Shown one piece after another: positions 25,701 to 35,233 of a DNA stretch of 64,000 bases. The number at the start of each line of letters is the position of its first letter. Position 1 is the first letter of the stretch. The position numbers and the translations under genes were made by a program. The notes under the pieces are model-generated. The model did not search any database, was not told the DNA's origin, and saw only the letters and a list, made by a program, of their open reading frames with translations. This DNA is from Bolinopsis microptera (taxonomy: Eukaryota; Ctenophora; Tentaculata; Lobata; Bolinopsidae). The stretch is from contig NC_087073.1 in assembly GCF_026151205.1 (NCBI RefSeq), positions 2,316,501 to 2,380,500 on the forward strand, read 5' to 3'.

Positions 25701-28700
25701 CAATAACTATTTCAACTTTGAAATCTCAAAGTTACCATTAAATTGTGTTTGATTTTTTTCAAAAATGTGCCAAAATCATTCATGAAATCCCCGGCTGTGC
25801 CCCCGGCAAATGCATGGTTTTTGGTCGGGGCCGAGGTTAAATTTATTGGCCGGGGACGGGGTTTACCCCGGCAAATTGTCAAATTTTGGCCGGGGCCCCG
25901 GTCGACCACTGATATCTAATCTATATTAAATCGTAGCACTATGTTCTAAAAATGGCTCAGAAAAGCAACTTGGTGAATCTTAGATAAGCGTGTACAGACA
26001 AATACGATCATTTGAGTAGCTCACAGATTATATAACAGTTCTTTTACATTGAAGCCACGTGACCTTAAAAGGAGAGAATTTATGATAAATAAGTAAGGAC
26101 CCATCTTAACCTACGCAAAAGATAATTTATTAATACTAGTCGACACCAGGTTGACAAACTAGTCGCGCGACAAACTAGTCGCGCGACGTTTAGCAACTTG
26201 GAGACCAGACAGACAGAAGATCAGTAGGCAGTGCTATAAATTATAATAAAACCAGACGTTTAACAGGGCAAACAGTGAGCACTAAACACCAATGAGAATA
26301 TGCAACTAACTTTAACCAAGTGTTCCTATACAGAATGAAACCAAATGGATCTAACGTAGTACAATAATATAGAGCATTGACTAGAGTCACGTGACTAGAG
26401 CTAGATTCACGACCAAAGAAGCTGTCAAGATGAGCTGTGCTATATTTAATACCTTCCATTAAACATATGTCAAATTATAAGGTTGTACGAGGCAAGCGAC
26501 CACATGTTCATTAATGAGAGGTAAGCACTTAATGAGGTCATATTAACTGTTTCAGACCTTCAGACGTTAGCACGTGGTTGTCAAGGTAACCCGATATACC
26601 GGGTTAATCCAAAATACCTTCATCTTCACCTTTAACAAGTTTAGATAAGATGTGATATAGGATCTGGCCTCTGACTGAATATATTTGCAGTCTTTAACAA
26701 AAGTTTAAACACAAGTTTTATATTTCAAGTTTTTTGTCGTAGCACATGCTACGAACTTTGAAGCATGACAAAAATTAAAAACAAAAACAATCTTGCAAAA
26801 TAAAAGGGAAATGCATAAATCCACTTACCGTGCTCCAACCATCATAGATTCAAAACAAACTCAAGCAAAGGATGTTGAAATATGGTCACACAATCCCTTA
26901 CACAACATTGAATTATAATTATCTCAACTTTTATTGTTCTACACTTACATCTTTACAATCTAAAGATGTGCGTGTAAAACAAGTTAAATTGTATAAACAG
27001 CTTCAGATGACTTGAATTCAAATTCTTAAGTAAATTCTGATCAGAGTGTAATATTATAATATTTGAACACCACGACTCATTGGCACTGTCAGAAGTGTAT
27101 GTACAAAATCAAATGACTGAACATGACTGAAATAATGATCAGTGACCACTGTGCTCAGTGAGGAACACTTTAAGTAGGTGAGCATTGAAACGTGTTACTG
27201 TGTGTTGTTATGTGTGTTGTTATGTGTGATGTTATGTGTGATGTTATGTGTGATGTTATGTGTGTTGTTATGTGTGTTGTTATGTGTGATGTTATGTGTG
27301 ATGTTATGTGTGTTGTTATGTGTGTTGTTATGTGTGATGTTATGTGTGTTGTTATGTGTGTTGTTATGTTTGATGTTATGTGTGATGTTATGTGTGTTGT
27401 TATGTGCTGTCATGTGTGATGTTATGTGTGATGTTATGTGTGATGTTATGTGTGTTGTTATGTGTGCTGTCATGTGTGCTGTTATGTGTGATGTTATGTG
27501 TGATGTTATGTGTGTTGTTATGTGTGCTGTTATGTGTGATGTTATGTGTGCTGTCATGTGTGATGTTATGTGTGAAAAACACAGTTAGTACTTTTGTACT
27601 AAGTGGTGGGTCTGCTGCTCATTTCCCAGAAAAACAGTTAGTACGTGGTTCTAAGGCCAAGGGGGGTGTCCAACCTCAAAAAACCCTTACTAAATATTGG
27701 GTATAATTTGCCCATTTCCCAATGTTTAATGAGCTGTTTAAAGCAATTTATGGGTGGGTATCTTATTTTATATACTAAGACACAGTTACTAGTAAGTATC
27801 GTGATTTCTCAACAGTTAGTACCGCAAAAGCCGACAAAAGGGGGTGGGTGTCTTAATTATTATCCGAAAAAAACAGTTAGTACCGCGAAGGGGGTGGGTG
27901 GGTCTTTTGAAAAATTCCAAAATTACACTTAGTCGACGTCACGTCCAAAACTAAGTACCTGATCCCCCCCCCCCCCCCCCCCCAGATTATGCTGCCCTCA
28001 TTGAATCATTGATAGGAAACTTCAGTCTTCACTTATTCCTCGTTTAAATAAAATAAAATTTATTTACAGAACCTCAGATGATTTTTGTCAGCGTAAATAT
28101 TCAATTCGATAATAATGAAATTGGACCACGTGTAATGTTAAACTTACGGAAAGGGTTTCGTGAAGAAGGAGGTGTTTCCATGGTGACAGAGACTTCATCA
28201 GGGTTCAGTAGGTCGGAGATTGGTGGGTCCTCCCCGTATGGTTCTAGTCTCTCAGATACCTGGTACATTTACTGGTAAAGTAAGCAGGTGGGTATACTTT
28301 GAACAAACGTGTATTATATTTAATAGCGTAATGTTGATCGTGGTAATTGCACAGATAAAACAGGTCACTGGTCACTGGTCACTGGTCACTGGTCACTGGT
28401 CACTTGCACTGGTCACTGGTCACTGGTCACTGGTCACTGGTCACTGGTCACTGGTCACTGTGACATGACACTCAGATCCTACTTCCCAATCAAACATCCT
28501 GATCATGGTTGATAGTGACATACATAATAGGTTGTTAACCGTTAACGGATACAACTGCTGATTGGTTTTCATTCCTTATTTTTCAAACGGGGTAATTCAA
28601 CATTCAACATAACATGCATTTACTGCGCGAGCATTTTATATTTCCTCATTTGATCTGCCTAGGAGGGTTACCATACCCCAGAGGCAAGCAAAGCATCTTC

Positions 28701-31700
28701 ATGCTATCCTCTTGTGGACCACTTAGGCCCAGCCTTTTTTTTAAACAAAAAACATGCAATTATTAAGGATGATAACGGCCAATAACCAGTCAAATCTGAT
28801 AAATAATTATTTTGGTTAAATTAATTGATGACCTCGTTAACATCTTCTTTTTAGACAGATTGTCTTCATGTTGGACTAGTTAGTTGAAAGTGCTATTTAT
28901 AAATAAATGTGTTAATAAAGTTACATAATAATTTAGGTCAGACATACACGGAAGTTATTACTTGAAATGCACAGAAAACAGACCTGCTGTAGCAACGTGA
29001 AAACAAACCAGCACTTTCTTTTTTTACTCATTGAATCTGAAAACTTGACCTGACCAATGCTATAAATTTGGCGTATTTAACAGTTAAGTTCACAACACCT
29101 GTTCTGATACACAATAACACAGCTTTTATTTTGCCCATCCATTTCATTGGTGGTGGTACCTGGTACAGTTTACATCATAATACAGACTTCCACGACAATT
29201 TACGATAATTACAAAAAATTTATTAGAGGCTGGCACCGCGTTTCTTTTCATTCTGGTAGACAAAGCAAATACTAAGTCTGGAGATTGAGCAACGAATTCT
29301 TTGGAATTGAATGTCACCATGGATGTTTATGAAATACGTTTGGTCAACCTTGTTAAGCCATAATTATAAATTTTTGGATAGTTAATCAGTTAATGATCGG
29401 CGTGAAGACCGTATCAGCTGGGTGGTATCCGTATAGTGGTAATACGATCGCCTCCCAATTCCCATACAGAAGGTCGCGGGTTCAAACCAGGTCTGATGCA
29501 AGTCGGCCAGTAACCAAGCTGTGATTGGCACAGCTTCGGCTGGTGATACGCACTCCCAGACTTCCTGGCTCGTACGTATTATTCTATTATTATATGAATT
29601 TAAAGAACCATTTAGTCGGCACAGTGTCCAATATATTATGTATTTATCAAAGGTAGAGAATGGATGTCTGGCGTTATATAATATATTTAAATGCTGCATA
29701 GAACAATGCCATTAATAATAAATCATTATTATATTTTATGAATTAGGCATTATTGTGGTATTATTCAAACAGTCTATAACTATTAATTATAAATTTAGTC
29801 TATAAGTCCTGTCTATAACCTCTATATTAGTATTACGGCCATCTTCTAACAGTATTTACCAGGAAGCCTCTTAATTATTTCATGATCACCGCTGTTACTG
29901 TAGTGGTCTATTCTAATTCTGTGCTTTTAACCTTTTTTAAGCCTTTTAACCTAATAGCCTTTGGTGGATTCGTGTAGTGTTATTGAGTCTCAAGATTTGA
30001 TAGTTCTTTCATTCAAATTTCTGATTGTTTCTGAATAGACTCAGTGAAGACAGATTCTAATGGAAATAAATAGCTGAATAACGTATCGACATTTCTACGT
30101 CATACTCATATTCTGAAATAGTATTAATTCAATTATAACGATCAATATTTACATTAAAAATTTGACGACGAAATTTATTTCAAACAAAATATATTTAACA
30201 GTAAAATAGTTATCCACGTTATTCAGCTATTTATTTCCATTAGAATCTGTCTTCACTGAAACTATTAAAAAACAATCAGAATTTTGAATGAAAGAACTAT
30301 CTAATAGCCTTTGGACATTTGAAAATAACAGTGGAAACGTCAAAGATGGAAACGAGCTCCCCACCCTTCTGGACAGAAGAATTACCAATATCGATGAGAA
30401 TTATCCCAGTTTTCACTGCGCTGATAGGAGTATTTGCTACAATAACGAACAGTCTGTCGCTATCTTATTTTATAACTAAAATCAGGTCAAACAGTCCAGC
30501 AACACGAAATGCAGACACATTAATAACTTCCAAACTGTTTCTTGTATTGAACATATTCGATCTCCTAGTCACTGTGTCTGCGACTGTCTGTTTTTGTGCT
30601 ATTCCGACTAAACAACATCTATTACAAGTCATATCTGAGAACATCCTTTATGTATTAGTCATGATGACTAGCTTCTTAACGTGTCTACTAGCTTCAGTAA
30701 GAGCTATTAATTTAATTTTAACTTTTTATATGATAAACTGGGGTTTCGTTAAAGTTTCCATCTACGTTTACTGTTCATATATTGTGGTTTTTGAATTAAT
30801 GTTAATTTCCTTTCAATATTCAGCTGAGTTGAAATCTTTGGAAAAGAAACTTTATTGTGTGGAATTTTTCACATTGGTTAGCTTATTTACAGTAGTGTTT
30901 GTCTCCAACCTGCTTGCAATAGGACAGCTTTTTATCTCAAAGTCGCAAACACAAACATGGAAAACAACAAGGAAAGCTACAGTAACAGTTGGAATCATAT
31001 CAGTCATCTACTGTGTTTGTAATATCGGATACATTGTCATTCATGGTCTCAACAGATTCTCCAAATTTAAAGTTTTGAGGTCGATACCAATCGGGCTGGG
31101 AGACACGTTTTTGTACATTTTACTTCCGTTGAATTCAGCGTGCAACCCTGCGGTGTACCTCATAAGAAAGGCTGATATGAGGACACATCTGAAGACAATG
31201 TGGAGAAGACTAACTCTGTGTGTGTCGACTATTACTAACTGGGCGGACAAGAGAGCGGTTCAGATGAGAAGGGAGAGGTGGTTATCTAGTTCTCTGGAGA
31301 CCTAAAGAAACCATGATCCCTGATACTTATCAATTGCAAGTCTTAGATTAGGTTTTGTGTCGGTGTGAACTTCAATCTTGTGGGTTGGAAGGAAAGAGAC
31401 GAGAATTCGGAGACAAATTCAGCACAGTACGACTACGATCTGTAAAGAAACCTTCTTTTGGATCCTGAAGTGCCATACAGAATTTGCGTGGCAGTTAATG
31501 GAGTTCATTTAATAAAGAGTTTCCATAACTCTAGTAGCAGGGATTAGTACTAGAGTACATGATGCAGTTGAAGCAATCAAAGGAACGTAACGAGATACTT
31601 TTGACTTCGCAGGACAAAGATAAAGTGCCTGAAAAGGGCAAAAGCCATCAGCATTGACAAGGAAATCTATTATACAGCGGAATTCAAAATTACTTAAAAG

Positions 31701-32050
31701 CAAGAAAGCTAAAATGTAGTTTGCATACTCGTCGATCTCAAAAGTTGAGAGCAGCTTTTTCCATCCATCCATCAAGCTATGTTTGGTAGGCCCAAGGAAA
31801 TATAAGGCTCTTTCCTCTCGCCGGGTTGGTTCTCAGGAAAAGAAAAATGTAAACGATCATGGCTCTACTAACCCGATACCTGGCTTTTACATCAACTCAG
31901 TGTCACTTCAACGAATACAACTCAATAAATGCCAGATTCGTTATAACTTATATTAACATTCTAGACTAAAAGTCAATTTACCTCCTCCGGGTTCTCCAGC
32001 TCCTCGTTGTCGACAAGTCCCAGAGCAATCACATCAGAGTCTGTTCCCAT
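13773..32050 (-). CDS. Type II membrane M1 zinc aminopeptidase (aminopeptidase N-like), 16 clean exons
   Basis: Exons in coding order: 31982-32050, 28148-28259, 20469-20588, 17896-18024, 17583-17716, 17316-17409, 17004-17097, 16567-16849, 16212-16338, 15780-16048, 15451-15585, 15159-15305, 14831-15021, 14437-14655, 14104-14313, 13773-13894. Every junction has GT/AG and matching phase. The product starts [10 protein letters not shown]. It has a cytoplasmic tail of about 75 residues, one membrane anchor ([20 protein letters not shown]), then the M1 N-domain ([26 protein letters not shown]). The catalytic exon has GAMENW and [10 protein letters not shown] followed 18 residues later by NEGFA, the zinc site. 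The C-terminal helical domain continues in exons seen at 1945-2746. The full protein would be about 920 residues, normal for ectoenzymes that trim peptides at the cell surface. The 14437-14655 exon has two single-base frameshifts (near 14620 and 14484), either sequence errors or damage. Family is certain; the orthologue within the APN/ERAP/LNPEP group is not. Confidence 0.9.
17797..17895 (-). repeat. G-rich tandem copies of an exon's splice-donor region
   Basis: Just downstream of the exon ending at 17896, the donor segment cttaccagtg is repeated twice more (about 17821 and 17854), each followed by a long G run on the plus strand. Each copy keeps a usable-looking ACTG/GTAA or TCTG/GTAA junction on the minus strand. 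Use of the extra donors would add 38 or 71 bases, so both would break the frame. Confidence 0.6.
18347..18410 (-). CDS. Second, homologous membrane-anchor exon (alternative or relic)
   Basis: Bounded by a TTAG acceptor and a GTAAGTAC donor, this 64-base exon encodes [20 protein letters not shown]. It is clearly related to the end of the exon at 20469-20588 ([20 protein letters not shown]) and has the same phase-1 exit. It can therefore join the next exon at 17896-18024. It enters in phase 0, which fits the first exon (31982-32050) but not the second, so inclusion together with 20469-20588 would break the frame. It is either a mutually exclusive anchor exon, part of an alternative transcript with an unseen first exon, or a remnant of a duplicated gene. 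Confidence 0.55.
18411..20020. other. Intron with palindromic and pentamer repeats
   Basis: No coding signal. It holds a (GTGGA)n run at about 19460-19534. Around 19305-19690 is a cluster of CACTATATAGTG-type palindromes. At about 18690-18750 and 19740-19900 are two CCGG-rich patches (for example cggattaccggatatccggc) that may be ends of an old transposon; I could not define boundaries. Confidence 0.5.
19457..19534. repeat. (GTGGA)n microsatellite
   Basis: About 14 near-perfect 5-bp units. Confidence 0.95.
20022..20250. repeat. 26-bp minisatellite related to the adjoining 33-bp array
   Basis: About nine units built on aactgacggttactatagta. It merges at its right end into the 33-bp array and shares the ctgacggt core, but lacks the extra seven bases that create the splice-donor consensus. 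Confidence 0.85.
20241..20480 (-). repeat. 33-bp minisatellite made of repeated splice donors of the anchor exon
   Basis: The array begins at the 3' end of the membrane-anchor exon (20469-20588). On the minus strand each unit repeats GTCAGTAAGTACAC or GTCGGTAAGTACAC, the exon's own donor. There are seven such donors including the real one. Because the unit is 33 bases and has no stop, the frame stays open through the array (11-residue repeat [11 protein letters not shown]). Every donor would leave the exon in the same phase. See the findings for the possible consequence. Confidence 0.85.
21037..21470. repeat. 43-bp tandem repeat, about ten copies
   Basis: The unit starts gtgccgtctagctagaaaca and ends acgtattaataaa. 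Copies differ at one or two sites (catcacg/catctcg). It lies inside the second intron of the aminopeptidase gene. Confidence 0.95.
21471..23199. other. Intronic sequence, nothing recognised
   Basis: AT-rich sequence between the 43-bp array and the hAT-like element, within the aminopeptidase intron 20589-28147. I see no gene, repeat array or RNA in it. Confidence 0.5.
23200..25911. mobile_element. Non-autonomous hAT-like DNA transposon, 2712 bp
   Basis: Terminal inverted repeats CAGTGGTCGACCGGGG and CCCCGGTCGACCACTG are bounded by an exact 8-bp direct duplication ATATCTAA (23192-23199 and 25912-25919). This combination is the hallmark of the hAT superfamily. Both ends carry clusters of ggccgggg subterminal motifs, probably transposase binding sites. 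No transposase-like frame is present. The interior has repeated cgaactagagt/gtacgtgtcgaac motifs (about 23570-24330) and scattered patches such as aatttagtc (about 25020-25580). Confidence 0.88.
25912..27185. other. Intronic sequence, nothing recognised
   Basis: No gene seen. A short direct repeat of gacaaactagtcgcgc occurs at about 26153-26188. The rest is AT-rich sequence within the aminopeptidase intron. Confidence 0.45.
27190..27573. repeat. 12-bp minisatellite (TTATGTGTGWTG)n
   Basis: About 32 units of ttatgtgtgatg / ttatgtgtgttg / ctgtcatgtgtg. Open frames on both strands across it are a by-product of the 12-bp period. Downstream, 27580-27900 carries five dispersed copies of acagttagtac and a C run at 27965-27983. 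Confidence 0.95.
28362..28460. repeat. 7-bp (GGTCACT)n repeat
   Basis: About 13 copies of GGTCACT with one irregular unit in the middle. Confidence 0.95.
29405..29660 (+). mobile_element. tRNA-derived SINE candidate
   Basis: The head resembles a tRNA promoter: an A-box-like TCCGTATAGTGG near 29426 and a B-box GGTTCAAACC at 29479-29488, correctly spaced. The acceptor and anticodon arms do not pair into a full cloverleaf, so it is not a working tRNA gene. The body after about 29490 is unrelated to tRNA. The 3' boundary is uncertain. Confidence 0.6.
30001..30299. repeat. Inverted repeat (about 84-bp arms) just upstream of the GPCR gene
   Basis: Arms 30001-30084 and 30216-30299 are nearly perfect inverted copies around a 131-bp AT-rich spacer. 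The segment aatagcctttgg occurs directly on both sides (about 29951 and 30303). This suggests a small palindromic insertion, though the left copy is not immediately next to the arm. It sits 46 bp before the GPCR start codon. Confidence 0.7.
30346..31305 (+). CDS. Intronless class A (rhodopsin-like) GPCR
   Basis: A 319-residue receptor in the plasma membrane, ligand unknown. Seven hydrophobic segments are visible. TM1 contains the conserved Asn ([12 protein letters not shown]). TM2 has [14 protein letters not shown] with the conserved Asp. TM3 ends SVRAINL where DRY would be, so the usual acidic-Arg motif is altered. TM4 and TM5 are plain. TM6 follows [15 protein letters not shown] and lacks the classic CWxP. 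TM7 has [15 protein letters not shown] with NPxxY, followed by an amphipathic stretch (helix 8). I chose the ATG at 30346; the frame is open 27 bases further up, but without an ATG. The gene lies within the first intron of the minus-strand aminopeptidase (28260-31981), single-exon and in opposite orientation, which suggests a retrocopy-style or lineage-expanded receptor. No close subfamily was recognised. Confidence 0.85.
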   Translation: METSSPPFWTEELPISMRIIPVFTALIGVFATITNSLSLSYFITKIRSNSPATRNADTLITSKLFLVLNIFDLLVTVSATVCFCAIPTKQHLLQVISENILYVLVMMTSFLTCLLASVRAINLILTFYMINWGFVKVSIYVYCSYIVVFELMLISFQYSAELKSLEKKLYCVEFFTLVSLFTVVFVSNLLAIGQLFISKSQTQTWKTTRKATVTVGIISVIYCVCNIGYIVIHGLNRFSKFKVLRSIPIGLGDTFLYILLPLNSACNPAVYLIRKADMRTHLKTMWRRLTLCVSTITNWADKRAVQMRRERWLSSSLET

Positions 32051-32435
32051 TGTGATAGATTGCAAACACTGCTATATTTTATATTCCGTTTCAACTCATA
32101 CCGCGATATCTGATCCCCACCTCTTTTCAGATCATATCTGAAAAAAAACCTCGAAATAGTTGGATAGTATCGGCAAACTCTGTCGATAAAGAGGAAAGTC
32201 TTCACGCTGGTAACATTTGGCTATGCGACGTGTTGAAGTGATATTTTGACATTTCAAAAAGAGATATTCATACCACCCTTCTGATGTAATGGTACTAGGT
32301 AGATATAAAAAGTTACAATATGTCAGGATTTAACTTTAAGTTGCTTAATTTTCCATTTTAACAGATGTGCTACATCAATGTCAATTAACGCCTGATCTGG
32401 AATAACAGAATGGCCCTGTAGAGGGAATAACTGTA

Positions 32436-32495
32436 ACCAAGATGTAGCCAACTTCGGCCAATGTTAACGTCGGCCGAAGTTGGCTACATCTTGGT
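32436..32495. repeat. Perfect 24-bp hairpin
   Basis: Arms 32436-32459 and 32472-32495 are exact inverted copies (accaagatgtagccaacttc and onward) with a 12-base loop. It could be a very young palindromic insertion, a structured RNA or a protein-binding palindrome. Nothing nearby decides between these. Confidence 0.8.
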
Positions 32496-32586
32496 GACAA
32501 ATATATTTATGATAATATTTATGATAATTATTAAACATAATACGGTTATTATTTTAATTAAGCCAAAAGATTCGCTTGATAAAGAT

Positions 32587-33704
32587 AAGGGGTCGTTCAC
32601 ATATTACGTAATCAATATTTTAGCAATTTTTACCCCCATCCCCTCCTCCGTAATCAACCGGAATCAAGACCCAACCCCCCCCCCCCCCCCCTGACTGCAA
32701 TATTACATAATCATGGTCTGACCCCCCTCATTTTTCTTTACGTTTCATGCTACCCCGATCATGATGAGCCGAAATCATTGTTATGATATCCGGCCAAGCA
32801 CCTTTCAAACTACTTACTATTATAGTCGGATATCCGATCAATTTCTTAATTTTATCACTATCAGAATGAAATTGAGTGGAATTTGAATTAAAATATTGTC
32901 AAATTGTTATTATTGGGGGGGGGGCCAACCATATTAAAGTATATTAAAATGTAGGATTTTTTCCAATTTTGACCCGGGGATATACTTTAATATACTTTAA
33001 TATACTTTAATATACTTTAATATACTTTAATATACTTTAATATACTTTAATGTACTTTAATATACTTTAATATACCTACATTTTCTCCATTAAAATTTTG
33101 AATCCATGTTACTTACCATGTACTTGACCAATTTATGAGCCAAAATATATGAATTATGAGTTCAGAGGACTAGCAACTGGCTTATCTTCTAATCTACTAA
33201 TTGTAGGTATATTAAAGTATATTAAAATGTAGGTTTTTTTTCCAATTTTGACCCGGGATATACTTTAATATACTTTAATATACTTTAATATACCTACATT
33301 ATAAAAAATTATGTGAAAAATTTTGTTTTATTTAATGTATAGATTAGATTTACCTTTCATGTAAGGTTAGTCTTGTTCAAAGATATTGATACTTGACTAA
33401 TTTATGAGCCAAAATATATGAAGTATGAGTTCAGGGGACCAGTAATTGGCTTATCTTCTAATCTACTAATTGTAGGTATATTAAAGTATATTAAAATGTA
33501 GGATTTTTTCCGATTTTGACCCGGGGATATACTTTAATATACTTTAATATGGTTGGCCCCCCCCCATTATTCTAGAGGGTGAAAAAGAAAATTTTGATTA
33601 CGTCATCAACGACCAACCCCCCCCCCCCCCCCCCCGAATCAACCTTAAGTTTTTGGAACCCCCCCTCCCCCCTCAGCTGATTACGTAATATGTGAACGAC
33701 CCCT
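32587..33704. mobile_element. MITE with TIR GGGGTCGTTCACATATTACG, hosting a second MITE
   Basis: The left end AGGGGTCGTTCACATATTAC (about 32586) and right end AATATGTGAACGACCCCT (to about 33704) are inverted copies. The interior is C-rich and has no frame. A clear target duplication is not visible. Within it lies another inverted-repeat element (next entry). Confidence 0.7.
32918..33567. mobile_element. Inner MITE full of 10-bp TATACTTTAA repeats
   Basis: The ends GGGGGGCCAACCATATTAAA and its complement are flanked by ATTATT on both sides. This is a possible 6-bp duplication, though low in complexity. Inside are three blocks of the 10-bp repeat tatactttaa (best at 32982-33070, 33260-33292, 33526-33550). 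They alternate with a repeated segment that ends taatctactaattgtaggta. Confidence 0.7.
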
Positions 33705-35233
33705 AAGTAGAATAAGATAAAGGAACACAAAACACAGCACACATAAATAGCAACAATTTGTATATCTAACATCATCTGATCATCTGTGCCGAACAGTAAT
33801 GCCAGACTGTAATTTTTAATCTGAACCAATTCCCTCTCAAGTGATTTGTAATGTGAAGGGGGAAGCTTTGGATTAACATGGAATAATAAGATGTGTCCGT
33901 AAACTGGCACTAATTATGGAAACAGATAGAGGTAAAGTAAACAGCAGACAGCGGTTTAAAGAAAGACAGTAAAAACAATTTTAGCGGCAAAGCACAAGAA
34001 TTTACCTTTTACACCATCATACTTGTGTTCGAACTTCAAATTCACAGCTTTTTGTACATTTCTACGGGAATACAGAATAGATGATCTTAATCTGTTGATT
34101 TATAGATCAATCAATTTTATACGTTTTTTTCAGACAAACTTCATGTATTTAAGTCGACGCGATTTTAGAATAACGACACAGCTTTACTAATATTTTGGAA
34201 ACAAAACTTTAAATAAAATTATTTGATTCATAAACTGAGCTTTAAAATTATACTCAAAATGTCATCATATATTGTTGTACCAGACACATGTCACTTCCAA
34301 AATCATCGGCATTAAAATTAACAAATATTTTGGGATAATTAAAGGGTCGTCCATGTTAGAGCGTTAAGCCGTCAATTTGAGTTGTACTACCCCAGTTTAC
34401 TTTTCTCACCCTATCAAATGCAAGTTAACCCCTTCTCCAACTAGTAGATGTTGGTTTGATCTAATACATTTATTATTTATTATTCATACTTTTACCTACG
34501 CAAACCGGCTCTTAATAAACGACCTTTGTTTTGACAAAAACTCTAAAATTACTACTTTATCCGGATCAAATTATTTCAAATAAAAACCAATTATCAACCA
34601 ATTGATCAGATGATGAGATCCCAGCAATAATTTAACAGATAAAACTGGATCGTACCTCATCTCAACGGACAGTCATGTTTCACAATCCTCCAAAATTCAA
34701 ATCTAATCATAGTAATTATAACATGATACTTGTTATTTATTAGTATAAAGGGCGGATTGATCTATAAATAAAGATTTAAGTTTGTTTTGTAGGTTAAAAA
34801 TTCAAATCTCTTACAATTAATCAATAACTGCATTTAGTATTTCGGGATACACCACCAAACGATCAGCCTTACAAAGTCATACATTTACGGAAATGTCATA
34901 ACTTTAGCGCCTACACCGCTGTCTAACAAGTCATCATCAAATGGATTAGTCCTATCTATATTTAGCCCATCAAGCTTCATCAGGAATTCAGAAATTGCAA
35001 TCACACCCACTTTAAGGAGGAACATTAAAATTAAACTTCACAAGCGCCTCTTTGAATCATTGTATTCGTAAAAATACAAAAAATAGGTCTTATTTCGGGT
35101 GATGTGTGTCCTCAAATAGTATGGCTCTATTTTGGCGATTTTATTCACGAACGCAATTTCTGCTCATGAGGTAGAATTCTAATGCGCCCCCGTAAATTAA
35201 ATAACCAAACAGCTGGGCATTTCCTAACCACTG
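33705..35233. other. Intergenic stretch, nothing recognised
   Basis: AT-rich, no coding signal. One short aaagggtcgtcca at about 34344 resembles the end of the MITE at 32587 and may be a solitary fragment. This region should contain the 3' end of the ANKLE2-like transcript. Confidence 0.45.

Noticed and set aside
27178-27706. Several overlapping Cys/Val/Leu- or Thr/His/Asn-rich frames on both strands
   Set aside because: By-products of the 12-bp minisatellite.
29426-29500. Functional tRNA gene
   Set aside because: A- and B-boxes are present, but the stems do not form a full cloverleaf and unrelated sequence follows as in SINEs.
30319-30345. Upstream extension of the GPCR frame
   Set aside because: Open but begins at TTG; the first ATG is 30346.
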